A stretch of DNA of 64,000 nt from Anabaena cylindrica PCC 7122 (GCF_000317695.1 NC_019771.1:4888001-4952000), one strand, 5' to 3'. Counted from the stretch's first letter, positions 15,821 to 25,781 are shown. Program-made: numbers and translations. The notes: generated by a model from the sequence alone, not told the origin.

Positions 15821-16816
15821 ATGAACACACAACCTATCCGCGTCGGAGTCTTAGGTTTTGGCGGACTCGGCCAAGCAGCCGCAAAACTCCTTTCCAGCAA
15901 ACAGGAAATGATCTTAGTTGCAGCCGCAGACCAAAAAGGCTATGCTTACTACACCGAAGGCTTAAACACCGATGCTTGCATCACCACCTACCGAAAACAG
16001 GGTACAGTGGGTTATTTAGAACCAGTTGGGACATTAAGCAATAACAGTATTCAAGATTTAATTCAAGCCACAGGTGACGCTGTAGATGGTTATTTCCTGG
16101 CTTTACCTAATCTTCCTAACGACTTTATCCCCAACGTTGCTAAACAATTCATTCAAACCGGTTGGAAAGGTGTGCTAGTGGATGCTATTAAACGCACCAG
16201 TGCAGTAGAACAACTTTTAGGAATGAAAGATGAACTGCAAGCAGCAGGAATTACTTACATGACAGGCTGTGGTGCTACCCCTGGACTATTAACCGCTGCT
16301 GCTGCTTTAGCCGCCCAAAGTTACGCCGAAATTCACAATGTAGTAATTACCTTTGGTGTGGGAATTGCTAACTGGGAAGCTTACCGCGCCACGGTTCGGG
16401 AAGATATAGGCCATATGCCTGGTTATAGTGTAGAAACAGCTAGGGCTATGACTGACGCAGAGGTAGAAGCATTACTAGATAAAACCAACGGCGTATTAAC
16501 CTTGGAAAATATGGAACACGCTGATGATGTGATGTTAGAAATAGCGGGAATTTGTTCACGGGATAGAGTCACTGTTGGTGGTGTAGTGGATACCCGCAAC
16601 CCCAAAAAGCCCTTGAGTACCAATGTGAAAATTACCGGACGCACTTTTGAGGGGAAAATTTCTACTCACACCTTTACTTTAGGCGATGAAACCAGTATGG
16701 CTGCTAATGTGTGCGGTCCTGCTTTTGGTTATCTCAAAGCTGGTCAAGAATTACATCAACGAGGCATTTCTGGCTTATTCACCGCTGCGGAAATTATGCC
16801 TAAGTTTGTAAAATAG
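15821..16816 (+). CDS. bioU: BioU, suicide 7,8-diaminopelargonate-forming enzyme of biotin synthesis
   Basis: A 331-residue NAD(P)-binding protein (Rossmann motif GVLGFGGLGQAAAK at 9-22) that looks like a saccharopine dehydrogenase. Cyanobacterial BioU replaces BioA. It uses the amino group of its own Lys124 to convert 7-keto-8-aminopelargonate to the diamine and is consumed in the process. Lys124 is present at that position here (GVLVDAIKRTS, 117-127). GCGATPGLLTAAAALA and MPGYSVETARAM are also characteristic. No other biotin gene is adjacent. The symbol rests on the conserved Lys and overall similarity to what is known for Synechocystis. Confidence 0.9.
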   Translation: MNTQPIRVGVLGFGGLGQAAAKLLSSKQEMILVAAADQKGYAYYTEGLNTDACITTYRKQGTVGYLEPVGTLSNNSIQDLIQATGDAVDGYFLALPNLPNDFIPNVAKQFIQTGWKGVLVDAIKRTSAVEQLLGMKDELQAAGITYMTGCGATPGLLTAAAALAAQSYAEIHNVVITFGVGIANWEAYRATVREDIGHMPGYSVETARAMTDAEVEALLDKTNGVLTLENMEHADDVMLEIAGICSRDRVTVGGVVDTRNPKKPLSTNVKITGRTFEGKISTHTFTLGDETSMAANVCGPAFGYLKAGQELHQRGISGLFTAAEIMPKFVK

Positions 16817-16823
16817 GTGATTC

Positions 16824-17384
16824 CTAAGTTGGTGGAATTTCTGAGGAATAAGATTCGACAACTTCTTCCTCAAATAAAACTGGTGGTGCTTGAATTACAA
16901 AAGGCAGTTCAGCACCCACCAAACCTCTTTGAATGCGTTCTGAGGTTTCATTGAAAATCACAAATAGAGGATAAATAGTATTAGCACCATCACTTAAAAT
17001 ATGACTGTGACGGGGGTGCATTAACCATTCATAGTCCTTGTCTAACCAAACTTGAGATTGTCGCCAACGTCTCAATAAGTCGGAAAAGTCTTCGTGAGGA
17101 CGATGAATAAAGAGTAATATTTCCGCGCCGGTTTTGATTTTCCATTCTGGGTCACACATCAAAATGGCGATATCACAGGGTAAACATAAAGTCTGTGAGG
17201 TTTTAGTCTCGATATCACGGAGACGGACTATGGGTAAAGGGATAGTGATGACACTTTCAGCAGGACGACGCAGACTCGGAATCATTTCTAAATAGGGACG
17301 GTGTTGTTTGAGGAGTGCGATCGCAGCTACATGATTACTATACTCCGCCAAACTACTTTCATAAAAAGATTTTTGTACAGACAT
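16824..17384 (-). CDS. Conserved cyanobacterial hypothetical protein, 186 aa
   Basis: A soluble 186-residue protein (SLAEYSNHVAAIALLKQHRP ... ILMCDPEWKIKTGAEILLFI ... WLDKDYEWLMHPRHSHIL). I know of no named domain. The frame is clean and starts at an ATG. It lies convergent to bioU, with stops 7 bp apart, and upstream of the pilus operon's 3' end in the same direction as pilC, although 72 bp separate them. No signal peptide or transmembrane segment. Function unknown. Confidence 0.7.
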   Translation of the reverse strand: MSVQKSFYESSLAEYSNHVAAIALLKQHRPYLEMIPSLRRPAESVITIPLPIVRLRDIETKTSQTLCLPCDIAILMCDPEWKIKTGAEILLFIHRPHEDFSDLLRRWRQSQVWLDKDYEWLMHPRHSHILSDGANTIYPLFVIFNETSERIQRGLVGAELPFVIQAPPVLFEEEVVESYSSEIPPT

Positions 17385-17456
17385 AATTTTTTAGTTATTT
17401 CAGTTATCAATTATTTCAGTTATCAGTTTGTTTCCTGTTCACTGATAACTGACTTC

Positions 17457-18680
17457 TTAGCCCAGGGTTTCAAATACCTTAAACATAGGCAGATACATTG
17501 CCAACAAAATTGTACCAACCATACCCCCAAGAACTACAATCATTAGAGGTTCCAAAACGCTGGTTAGTGCTTTAACTGCTTGTTCTACTTCATCTTCATA
17601 GAAATCGGCAACTTTCATCAACATAGCATCTAATTCCCCAGTTTCTTCTCCGATACTCATCATCTGAATTGCCATAGCGGGAAAAACTGCATCTTTTTGC
17701 AAAGCAGTACTAATCATACCTCCTTGTTGAACATCTAAACGGGCTGCATCTATGGCATTAGCAACCACTTGATTTCCTGATGTATCCCGCACGATTTCCA
17801 AGCAAGTTAGAATTGGTACTCCTGAACGAGTTAGAGAACCAAAAGTCCGACTAAAACGAGCTACTGCCGATTTTTGAATCAAGTCACCAAACAAAGGTAC
17901 TTTTAAAGAAAGACGGTCAATATTTTCCTTGCCAATACGGGTTTTGTAATACTGTTTATAAACAAACGATAATGCCATAAAAGCACCGATGATCGCTAAA
18001 GACCACCAACTTCGGAGTATTTTACTACAGGTCATCAAAAATTGTGTTAAAGGAGGTAATTCTACTCCTATATCGTCAAAAATGTTGGCAAAAATGGGAA
18101 TCAGAAAAACAGTCATACCCACAAAGATAGCAGTAGCTAAAAAACCTACTACTACAGGATAAGATAGTGCTGATTTAATTTGGTTTTGTAATCGAGCTAC
18201 ATCTTCTAATAATTTGGCTAGGCGATTTAATACTTCATCAAGTACACCGCCTATTTCTCCTGCTTGAACCATACTGACATACAAACCATCAAAACAGTCA
18301 GGATGTTTACGCATGGAATCTGAAAGATTAACTCCAGTTTGAACATCGGCGCAAATCTCAATCAGAGCTTGTTTAAGTTTAGGATTACTACACTGTTCAG
18401 AAAGTACCCCTAATCCTCTGACAATAGCTACACCTGCATTTACTAAAGCAGCAAATTGACGGGAAAAAACAGCTTTATCTTTAACAGAAACTTTCACTAA
18501 AGAATTCTGAAATTTTTTAAAATCAAGGATTGAAGCCAAGCTTTGAGATTCTTTTAACTCTTGAACAACAAAACCTTTATTCCTGAGATCAGTCCGAGCA
18601 TCTGTTAAGGAATCAGCAACAAATTTCTCTGTGCGAGATTTTCCTTCAGAGTCACGAATACGAGCGAGATAAGTTGGCAT
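17457..18680 (-). CDS. pilC: Type IV pilus inner-membrane platform protein PilC
   Basis: The frame is open to 18899, but the true start is the ATG at 18678-18680 (MPTYLARIRDSEGKSRTEKF), because the extra 73 residues upstream translate a heptanucleotide repeat. This gives 407 residues, the normal PilC length. It has two GspF domains (FSRQFAALVNAGVAIVRGL ... and FSRTFGSLTRSGVPILTCLE ...), each followed by membrane segments (VVGFLATAIFVGMTVFLIPI; SLAIIGAFMALSFVY; near the end VLGGMVGTILLAMYLPMF). It anchors PilB and PilT under the pilus in the inner membrane, for motility and DNA uptake. Confidence 0.95.
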   Translation of the reverse strand: MPTYLARIRDSEGKSRTEKFVADSLTDARTDLRNKGFVVQELKESQSLASILDFKKFQNSLVKVSVKDKAVFSRQFAALVNAGVAIVRGLGVLSEQCSNPKLKQALIEICADVQTGVNLSDSMRKHPDCFDGLYVSMVQAGEIGGVLDEVLNRLAKLLEDVARLQNQIKSALSYPVVVGFLATAIFVGMTVFLIPIFANIFDDIGVELPPLTQFLMTCSKILRSWWSLAIIGAFMALSFVYKQYYKTRIGKENIDRLSLKVPLFGDLIQKSAVARFSRTFGSLTRSGVPILTCLEIVRDTSGNQVVANAIDAARLDVQQGGMISTALQKDAVFPAMAIQMMSIGEETGELDAMLMKVADFYEDEVEQAVKALTSVLEPLMIVVLGGMVGTILLAMYLPMFKVFETLG

Positions 18681-18684
18681 AGAT

Positions 18685-18787
18685 TTGGTGATTGGTGATT
18701 GGTGATTGGTGATTGGTGATTGGTGATTGGTGATTGGTGATTGGTGATTGGTGATTGGTAATTGGTAATTGGTAATTGGTGATTGGT
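18685..18787. repeat. Heptanucleotide tandem repeat, about 14.7 copies
   Basis: Direct repeats of TTGGTGA run from 18685 to 18787, with three successive variants (GTAATTG) near the right end. A second short heptamer array of CCCCAAT/CCCCAGT type follows at about 18810-18835 and ends at the pilT stop. It belongs to the short tandemly repeated repetitive sequences of heterocystous cyanobacteria. It occupies the whole pilT-pilC spacer just upstream of the PilC start, and could affect translation or mRNA stability. Confidence 0.9.
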
Positions 18788-18837
18788 AAACTTTCTTCTG
18801 CTGCCTGTTCCCAGTCCCCAATCCCCAGTCACCAATT

Positions 18838-19962
18838 TTAACGAGTTCTAGCAGCAGTACCAGGTTTTGCACCAGCACCAGCAGGTGCTGTTGTACCAAT
18901 TAGACGTTGAACTTCATCGGGTTTAGAAGTTTTAGACATAGCTGCTTCAAAGGAGATAGCTCCAGATTTGTATAAATCAGCTAAGACTTTTTCTAGAGTT
19001 TGCATTCCCAATTTACCGCCAGTTTGGATAGCTGAATAAATTTGTGCAGTTTTACCTTCACGAATTAGGTTGGAAATAGCAGGAGTAATAATCATAATTT
19101 CTTGAGCCATGATTCGACCATATTCACCTGGCTTAGGATTTTTCTTGGGTACTAAAGTTTGGCTAAAAACTGCTACTAAAGAGTTGGATAACTGTACCCG
19201 CACTTGGGTTTGTCTTTCATGAGGGAAAACGTCAATCATCCGGTCAACGGTTTGTGCGGCTGAACTGGTGTGCAGCGTTCCAAATACTAAGTGTCCGGTT
19301 TCCGCTGCGGAAATAGCCAAAGAAATTGTTTCCAAATCACGCATTTCTCCTACCAGAATAATATCTGGATCTTCCCGGAGGGCGGCTTTTAAGGCATTAG
19401 CAAAGCTTTTAGTATCTTCACCTAGTTGGCGTTGGTGAACTAAGCTTTTTACTGGTTCGTAAACAAATTCTACGGGGTCTTCTACTGTTAATATATGTTC
19501 TGCTCTAGTGCGATTAATGAGATCAATCATTGCGGCTAGAGTAGTAGTTTTACCGGAACCTGTCGGCCCGGTGACGAGAATTAATCCTCTGGGCTTTTCA
19601 GACATTTCCCGGACAACATCTGGTAGACCTAATTTTTCAAAGTTAGGAATTTTAGAACTTAATGCTCGCAAACAAGCTGCATAAGCACCACGTTCTTTGT
19701 AGACATTCACCCGGAAGCGAGCTAATCCTTTGACACCATAGGAACAATCCAATTCCCAGGTTTGTTCTAAGGTTTTTCGCTGGGTATTGTTGAGCATACT
19801 AAAAATCAATCTTTGACATTCATCTGCGGTTAGTATGTGATCTCCAATGGGAGTCAAATGACCACTGACGCGGAAGTAGGGAGGCAAACCTGCTGATAAG
19901 TGCAGATCCGAGCCACCCATATCAATTAGCTGCTCCATCAAGTCTTCAATCATCATTTCCAT
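18838..19962 (-). CDS. pilT: Twitching motility retraction ATPase PilT
   Basis: A 374-residue hexameric ATPase that powers pilus retraction. It has the PilT N-domain (MGGSDLHLSAGLPPYFRVSG), Walker A VTGPTGSGKTT, the Asp box (EDPVEFVY), Walker B (DPDIILVGEMRD), the His box (GHLVFGTLHTSSAAQ) and the family motif AIRNLIREGK-like (AISNLIREGK). The C-terminal tail (APAGAGAKPGTAARTR) is short and basic. It lies between pilB and pilC on the minus strand. Confidence 0.97.
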   Translation of the reverse strand: MEMMIEDLMEQLIDMGGSDLHLSAGLPPYFRVSGHLTPIGDHILTADECQRLIFSMLNNTQRKTLEQTWELDCSYGVKGLARFRVNVYKERGAYAACLRALSSKIPNFEKLGLPDVVREMSEKPRGLILVTGPTGSGKTTTLAAMIDLINRTRAEHILTVEDPVEFVYEPVKSLVHQRQLGEDTKSFANALKAALREDPDIILVGEMRDLETISLAISAAETGHLVFGTLHTSSAAQTVDRMIDVFPHERQTQVRVQLSNSLVAVFSQTLVPKKNPKPGEYGRIMAQEIMIITPAISNLIREGKTAQIYSAIQTGGKLGMQTLEKVLADLYKSGAISFEAAMSKTSKPDEVQRLIGTTAPAGAGAKPGTAARTR

Positions 19963-20070
19963 AGTTTTTCTCCAATTTAAAATTCAAAATTCTCAATCAA
20001 ATAACTAAGTAAATCAATGCTAAGAAATTAAAGGTTTTGAAACTATATCTTTCCTCCTGCCTCCTGAACA

Positions 20071-22083
20071 TTAATCTTGAAAACGAGGTGTCATACAGTA
20101 AGGACAATCTAGCCATTCTTGTTGTAGTGTGGCATCACAAGTTTTACAGGTGAGACCGCTCTTGCGTTTTGCTTTCAATTCAGCTTCCAAACCTGTATCA
20201 GTGAATGTCACTCGATCAACTTCTTCTAGAGTGGTGGCACCTTGACGTACTAAATCGAGACTGTAGGCGAGTAAGGTTTTCATACCTTCTTCTACTGCTA
20301 CTTCTTTAATGCGTTCTGTGGGTGCATCTTCGTTGATGAGAGTTTGGAGGGTTTCGGTGATCCGCATGACTTCATAAACACCAACACGTCCCTTGTAGCC
20401 AACACCATTACATTTTTGGCAAAGCTGATTTTTGCTTTGAGCTTCTGCGATCGCTTCTGGAAGTAGTGAGTTAGCTTTATAAAAGGTTATGCCCACATCT
20501 GTAGAAGCTGATAACCCATAACGAGCGAGTTCTTCGGTAGTGGGAGTATAGGGAATCCGACACTCTGAACAGACGCGACGGACTAGACGTTGTGCTAACA
20601 CACCAATTAGGGAACTGGAAACCATGAATGGTTCGATTTCCATTTCTCCCAAACGAGCGATCGCACCAGGAGCATCATTTGTGTGTAAGGTAGTTAAAAC
20701 CAAGTGACCTGTCAAAGCCGCTTCAATCGCTGTTTTCGCCGTTTCTTTATCCCGTGTTTCACCCACCAATAACACATCAGGATCTTGTCGTAAGAAGGCT
20801 CTTAAAGCTGTTGAAAAATCTAGTCCTTTTTCTCGTATTACCTGTACTTGCGTAATCCCTGGCAAACTGTACTCAATCGGGTCTTCTACAGTACTGATAT
20901 TAATCCCCGGATCATTCTTTTCTGCCAATGCCGAATACAACGAAGTCGTTTTACCAGAACCAGTCGGACCTGTCACCAAAATCAACCCGAAAGGCCTACT
21001 GACCATATCCTGGACAATATGCAAAGTCTCTGGATCGGTAATTAACTTATCCAATCCCAGTTGAGTTGATGAGTTATCCAAAATCCGTAGTACCACCTTT
21101 TCCCCATAACGACTGGGTAACGTATTGACGCGGAAGTCTACTTTCCTGCCTTCAAACAATCTGCGAATGCGTCCATCTTGGGGTAAGCGTCTCTCAGCGA
21201 TATCTAAATTAGCAATGATTTTAAATCGGGCTGTCACCGCCAAAATAATTTTTTTGGGCATAGCGGGAAAAGCTTCACGCAGCACCCCATCTTTACGGAA
21301 GCGAATTCTTAAGTTTTCCTCTTGTGGTTCGATGTGAATATCCGAAACACCTTCATGCAAAGCTTTGAACAGGATTCTGTTGACAAGTTTGATAATAGGT
21401 GCATCTTCAGCATCCTTAATTGATGCGTTTATGTCCGCATCCTTATCCTCAGCGACTTCTTCATCATTCAGATTTTCGATATCTACTAAATCTTGACCAA
21501 CATCTGTAAACTTTTCTTGTTCGAGTTGCTTTTGTTTAACAGCAAACTCATCTAAGTATTGGTTAATCAGTTGTTGGTAATCTTCCTGAGTAATTACCAT
21601 CCTCTGTAAGGACAAATTTTGGTTACGCAAAATCCGGTTGAGGTCATCAGATGCCTCTAGATTATCCGGATCGACCATTGCCACTAACACATAAGGCGGG
21701 GTTTTTTCATCGTGTCTCGACAGAGGTACTAGACGATGACGACGACAGATATCCACTGGAATCAAGGTTTCAATCAATTGACTCACCATCAGGTCGCCAA
21801 TTTGATTAACTTCAGGATCTAGGAATTCAACACCGTATAGTATTTTGAGTTCAAATAAATGTTGTTTTTTGTATTCCCTGAGAAATTCAGGTGATAGTTG
21901 TTGCCCAGTGATTGACTCTAGTACATCTGTCAACATTTTGCCAGACTTGCGGCTTTCAATCAGCGCCTGCTTCATCTGTTCACTGTTGATATAGCCAGAT
22001 TGTACTAGCTTGTTGCCGAAGGGCGAAAACTCTGTTCTTGTAGTTAGAGCGGTGCTACGCCGTTGTGGTGACGAGTAAGTCAT
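20071..22083 (-). CDS. pilB: Type IV pilus extension ATPase PilB
   Basis: About 670 residues from the ATG at 22081-22083; a TTG two codons upstream is less likely. N-terminal MshEN domain (about 20-185), then the GspE core: GVSDIHIEPQ (247-256), Walker A GPTGSGKTT (374-382), EDPIEYSLPG, Walker B LRQDPDVLLVGETRD and TGHLVLTTLHTNDA. A zinc-binding tetracysteine (CSECRIP ... CQKCNGVGYKGR) lies in the C-terminal part. The extreme C terminus has two extra CXXC pairs (CKTCDATL, CPYCMTP), a second zinc ribbon typical of cyanobacterial PilB. It drives pilus assembly. First gene of pilB-pilT-pilC. Confidence 0.95.
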   Translation of the reverse strand: MTYSSPQRRSTALTTRTEFSPFGNKLVQSGYINSEQMKQALIESRKSGKMLTDVLESITGQQLSPEFLREYKKQHLFELKILYGVEFLDPEVNQIGDLMVSQLIETLIPVDICRRHRLVPLSRHDEKTPPYVLVAMVDPDNLEASDDLNRILRNQNLSLQRMVITQEDYQQLINQYLDEFAVKQKQLEQEKFTDVGQDLVDIENLNDEEVAEDKDADINASIKDAEDAPIIKLVNRILFKALHEGVSDIHIEPQEENLRIRFRKDGVLREAFPAMPKKIILAVTARFKIIANLDIAERRLPQDGRIRRLFEGRKVDFRVNTLPSRYGEKVVLRILDNSSTQLGLDKLITDPETLHIVQDMVSRPFGLILVTGPTGSGKTTSLYSALAEKNDPGINISTVEDPIEYSLPGITQVQVIREKGLDFSTALRAFLRQDPDVLLVGETRDKETAKTAIEAALTGHLVLTTLHTNDAPGAIARLGEMEIEPFMVSSSLIGVLAQRLVRRVCSECRIPYTPTTEELARYGLSASTDVGITFYKANSLLPEAIAEAQSKNQLCQKCNGVGYKGRVGVYEVMRITETLQTLINEDAPTERIKEVAVEEGMKTLLAYSLDLVRQGATTLEEVDRVTFTDTGLEAELKAKRKSGLTCKTCDATLQQEWLDCPYCMTPRFQD

Positions 22084-22765
22084 AAGCAATCTCGCAGGGA
22101 AATTTCTTATTTAAGTATTCCCACACTGTAGTCAATTATTCTCATAGTGGCTGTATTAAATTCCAGTTTAAAATTTTTCTTCTTAAAAATTTTTATTTTC
22201 AGCACGATTATAGGTACCGATGCGCCTTTTGTTGCGTGGCTAGGCTAAAACTGCTTAAGTATCACACTCAATCTCTCTTGTAGGGTGTGTCAAACTTAAT
22301 AAGTTGGTTAGTATCAACAGATTTTGGACATCTGACGCACCTGCTTGTATGCCAGTTGCATAAGTCCTGGCAGCTTTTAGATTACCATGCTTGTAATTAG
22401 TTAAAAAACTGACTTATGATCAGGAACGCAGGCGATTAATTACCGCTCATTTGTTTCCCATTTGTCCAAATAAGATAATAGTGACATCACTTTTAGGAAA
22501 ATTCGGTGGTTAAATTAGCCGCTGTTGTCAGTCCTAAACAGTAACTGTTGCAATATGTGTCCTTCAGACTTTAGATTAAAAAGACAAAATCTAAAAGCTA
22601 TTACAGCGCAACGGCAGTTTCGACTATGAAATAAAACCAAAACCAAAAATCCTGAAATCGAAAACCAAATCTATGTCTTTAGATAGAGACTAAATCTGGA
22701 ATCCCCATCCGCAATCCACAATTGCTTGACGCTCTGCCGTAAAAAGCATCTGGGATGAGTAGGCA
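22084..22765. other. Intergenic region, 682 bp, between pilB and grpE
   Basis: The divergent pilB and grpE promoters must lie here. I looked for a CIRCE element (TTAGCACTC-N9-GAGTGCTAA) ahead of grpE and saw none, and no convincing sigma-70 pair. The overlapping frames on the minus strand (about 22671-22912) are shadows of grpE. No RNA gene or repeat is recognisable. Confidence 0.4.
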
Positions 22766-23512
22766 ATGATAGAAGAAAATAAACAAGTAAACAATACAAA
22801 CCAGCAATTGGGTCAACCAATAGAGGTAAAGCAAGCAATGAAGAGCGACTCCCCAACCGAAAATAACCATAACGAATCTGGCAGCGATGTGACTGAGCAA
22901 ATGGCGACCCAAAATAATATACCGGGAGAACCTACACTCGCCGAAGAAAATAACGTCGCTGCGGCAGAAAAAATAGAAGTGGATACGCCAGCTTTAGCAG
23001 AATTGGCTCAACAACTTGAGTCCATGAAAACGCAACTAGAAGATCGTAGTAATCAATATATGCGGATTGCCGCAGATTTTGAAAATTACCGCAAACGCAC
23101 CTCCAAAGAAAAAGAAGACATGGAGATGCAGATGAAGCGAAATACAATTATGGAATTGTTGCCTGTTGTTGATAATTTTGAGCGGGCGCGATCGCACCTC
23201 AAGCCACAATCTGAAGGTGAAATGACAATTCACAAAAGTTATCAAGGAGTTTATAAACAATTAGTAGATTGTCTCAAACGCTTAGGTGTCTCACCAATGC
23301 GGCCTGAAGGTGAAGAATTTGATCCTAATTTGCACGAAGCAGTAATGCGGGAACCTACTAATGAACATCCAGAAGGTACAGTATTAGAGGAGTTAGTACG
23401 CGGATATTATTTGGGAGAACGTGTACTGCGCCATGCAATGGTGAAAGTGGCAGCTCCTAGAGAAGATACACCTACAGAGCAAGAAGATGAATCGAATCAA
23501 GAAAATAGTTAA
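22766..23512 (+). CDS. grpE: GrpE, nucleotide exchange factor of DnaK
   Basis: A 248-residue co-chaperone that releases ADP from DnaK. It has a disordered acidic N-terminal part (about 1-80), a long coiled-coil helix (LAELAQQLESMKTQLEDRSN), then the GrpE signature: YMRIAADFENYRKRTSKEKE, LLPVVDNFERA, and GVYKQLVDCLKRLGVSPM, with the C-terminal beta domain (DPNLHEAVMREPT). It is the first gene of grpE-dnaK-dnaJ, with 289 bp before dnaK, which looks too long for a simple operon but is seen in cyanobacteria. The start ATG has no strong Shine-Dalgarno sequence. Confidence 0.95.
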   Translation: MIEENKQVNNTNQQLGQPIEVKQAMKSDSPTENNHNESGSDVTEQMATQNNIPGEPTLAEENNVAAAEKIEVDTPALAELAQQLESMKTQLEDRSNQYMRIAADFENYRKRTSKEKEDMEMQMKRNTIMELLPVVDNFERARSHLKPQSEGEMTIHKSYQGVYKQLVDCLKRLGVSPMRPEGEEFDPNLHEAVMREPTNEHPEGTVLEELVRGYYLGERVLRHAMVKVAAPREDTPTEQEDESNQENS

Positions 23513-23801
23513 ACTTTATTCGCTCGTCGTGCTGACTGAAAAGTTCTAGATTCTCGCAAGGTTCAGAATCGCGTTTCTGGAGAAAAGGCGGGCTATTGAC
23601 CTTGTATAGGTTGATCAGCCCCCTCCGGCAGTGTTTCTCATCAAAGACTCGGTAGCAGACATCGATGTAATTCTATGTATTAATACTGCTATAGTAGTAA
23701 TTAAAATTTACACAGAAATTTTCTGGGGTTTCCAGCCCTGAGTAAAAACGATAGTCGGCGAAAAATCACGGTAAAAGCACTCAATCAAGAATACTGTCAG
23801 T

Positions 23802-25781
23802 ATGGGAAAAGTTATTGGGATCGACTTAGGCACTACTAATAGTTGCGTTGCTATTGTCGAAGGTGGCCAACCAATAGTGATTGCTAATTCCGAAGGGGGA
23901 CGCACTACTCCTAGTATCGTCGGATTTGGCAAGAGTGGCGACCTTTTAGTTGGTCAGCTGGCTAAACGACAATCCATCACTAATGCCGAAAATACAATTT
24001 ATAGTATCAAAAGATTTATTGGTCGTCGTTGGGATGATACTGGATTAGAACGCGATCGCGTACCCTATAACTGTGTCAAAGGTCGAGATGATACCGTTGA
24101 CGTGCAGATTCGCGGTCGTAATTACACACCCCAAGAAATATCTGCCATGATCCTGCAAAAACTCAAACAGGAGGCAGAAAATTTTTTAGGTGAAGAAGTC
24201 ACTCAAGCCGTGATTACTGTACCAGCATATTTTACAGATGCCCAAAGACAAGCAACTAAAGATGCTGGCACAATTGCTGGCTTAGAAGTTTTACGGATCA
24301 TCAACGAACCAACCGCAGCAGCTTTAGCCTTTGGTTTAGACAAGCAAGACCAAGAACAACTGATTTTAGTATTCGACTTGGGAGGTGGAACTTTTGATGT
24401 CTCTATCCTGCAACTGGGAGATGGAGTTTTTGAAGTTAAAGCCACTAGTGGTAACAATCAACTAGGTGGAGACGACTTTGACAATTGTCTTGTCCTCTGG
24501 ATGGTAGAGCAATTTAAAGAACAAGAGAAGATCGATATTGCTAAAGATAAAATGGCACTGCAACGTTTGCGGGAAGCAGCGGAAAAGGCCAAAATTGAAC
24601 TTTCCAGCATGGTAAGTACCTCAATTAACTTGCCATTTATCACTGCTGATGAAACAGGGCCTAAGCATCTGGAGATGGAACTGAGTCGTTCTAAATTTGA
24701 AGAACTCACAGCACATTTAATTGCAGCTACCATCGAACCAATGATCCAAGCTCTCAAAGATGCAGACCTCAAACCACAAGATATCGATCGCATTATCTTA
24801 GTAGGTGGTTCTACCCGCGTTCCCGCAGTTCTCAATGCTGTAATCAAGTTCTACAATGGCAAAACGCCTGATCGCTCTGTCAACCCTGATGAAGCTGTAG
24901 CACTAGGCGCAGCAGTTCAAGCGGGGGTTTTAGGTGGGGAAGTCGATACCCTGTTACTTCTAGATGTCACTCCCTTATCTTTAGGACTAGAAACCCTTGG
25001 GGAAGTATTCACTAAAATCATTGAACGTAATACCACCATTCCCACGAGTAAATCCCAAGTCTTTTCTACCGCAGTTGATGGTCAAAATTCCGTGGAAATA
25101 CACGTTCTTCAAGGAGAACGAGCTATGGCGCGAGATAACAAAACTCTTGGTAAGTTTCTCTTAGCCGGTATTCCTCCTGCTCCTCGTGGTGTACCACAAA
25201 TTGAGGTAGCTTTTGACATAGATGTTAACGGCATTCTCAAAGTTGCTGCCCAGGACAAAGGTACAGGCAGAGAACAAAGTATTCGCATTACTAATACAGG
25301 TGGTTTAAGTCAAACCGAAGTCGAAAGAATGCGGCAACAAGCTGAATTATTTGCCGAAGAAGACAAAAAACGCAAAGAACTGATTGAACTGAAAAACCAA
25401 GCAGATAACCTGTTGGCAAGTTACACGTCTACGTTAAAGGAGAATAGTGAATTAATTGGTGAAAAAGTTAAAGCTTCGGCACAGGAGAAATTTACCAAAC
25501 TCCAAGCGGCCATGAGTGACCCTGCTATCACGGCAGTTACCTTTAGCCCCATCTTAGAGGAATTTAAACAAACTCTGTTTGCGATCGGTGCAGATGTTTA
25601 TAAACGAGCTAGTAGCTCAACAGACACAACCCCAGAATTACAGGAGGAGGAAAAAGAGCGTACTGATATTTCCGTAACTTTAATAGAGGAAAGTGCTATG
25701 ACTGAGACAGCAATACCACAATTCAATTTTGATTTTGATGAGGATAATACGGCTTCGGCTGATTACGAAGCGATAGACTAG
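23802..25781 (+). CDS. dnaK: DnaK chaperone (Hsp70), DnaK1-like
   Basis: A 659-residue Hsp70. N-terminal nucleotide-binding domain: GIDLGTTNSCVAIVEGG, AVITVPAYFTDAQRQATKDAG, IFDLGGGTFDVSIL-type (VFDLGGGTFDVSIL) and ILVGGSTRVPAV. The linker LLLLDVTPLSLG is followed by the substrate-binding domain (IERNTTIPTSKSQVFSTA) and a helical lid. The C terminus (FNFDFDEDNTASADYEAID) differs from the usual GXXXDDVVDAEF tail, and GNNQLGGDDFDNCLV is characteristic of the DnaK1 type found beside grpE. It refolds proteins with DnaJ and GrpE, and cyanobacteria carry other dnaK copies elsewhere. Confidence 0.95.
   Translation: MGKVIGIDLGTTNSCVAIVEGGQPIVIANSEGGRTTPSIVGFGKSGDLLVGQLAKRQSITNAENTIYSIKRFIGRRWDDTGLERDRVPYNCVKGRDDTVDVQIRGRNYTPQEISAMILQKLKQEAENFLGEEVTQAVITVPAYFTDAQRQATKDAGTIAGLEVLRIINEPTAAALAFGLDKQDQEQLILVFDLGGGTFDVSILQLGDGVFEVKATSGNNQLGGDDFDNCLVLWMVEQFKEQEKIDIAKDKMALQRLREAAEKAKIELSSMVSTSINLPFITADETGPKHLEMELSRSKFEELTAHLIAATIEPMIQALKDADLKPQDIDRIILVGGSTRVPAVLNAVIKFYNGKTPDRSVNPDEAVALGAAVQAGVLGGEVDTLLLLDVTPLSLGLETLGEVFTKIIERNTTIPTSKSQVFSTAVDGQNSVEIHVLQGERAMARDNKTLGKFLLAGIPPAPRGVPQIEVAFDIDVNGILKVAAQDKGTGREQSIRITNTGGLSQTEVERMRQQAELFAEEDKKRKELIELKNQADNLLASYTSTLKENSELIGEKVKASAQEKFTKLQAAMSDPAITAVTFSPILEEFKQTLFAIGADVYKRASSSTDTTPELQEEEKERTDISVTLIEESAMTETAIPQFNFDFDEDNTASADYEAID

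Noticed and set aside
18681..18899. N-terminal extension of PilC to 480 aa
   Set aside because: The added 73 residues are a translation of the heptamer array; the ATG at 18680 gives normal PilC length.
22084..22765. CIRCE or heat-shock operator before grpE
   Set aside because: I looked for TTAGCACTC-N9-GAGTGCTAA and did not find it, nor a convincing alternative.
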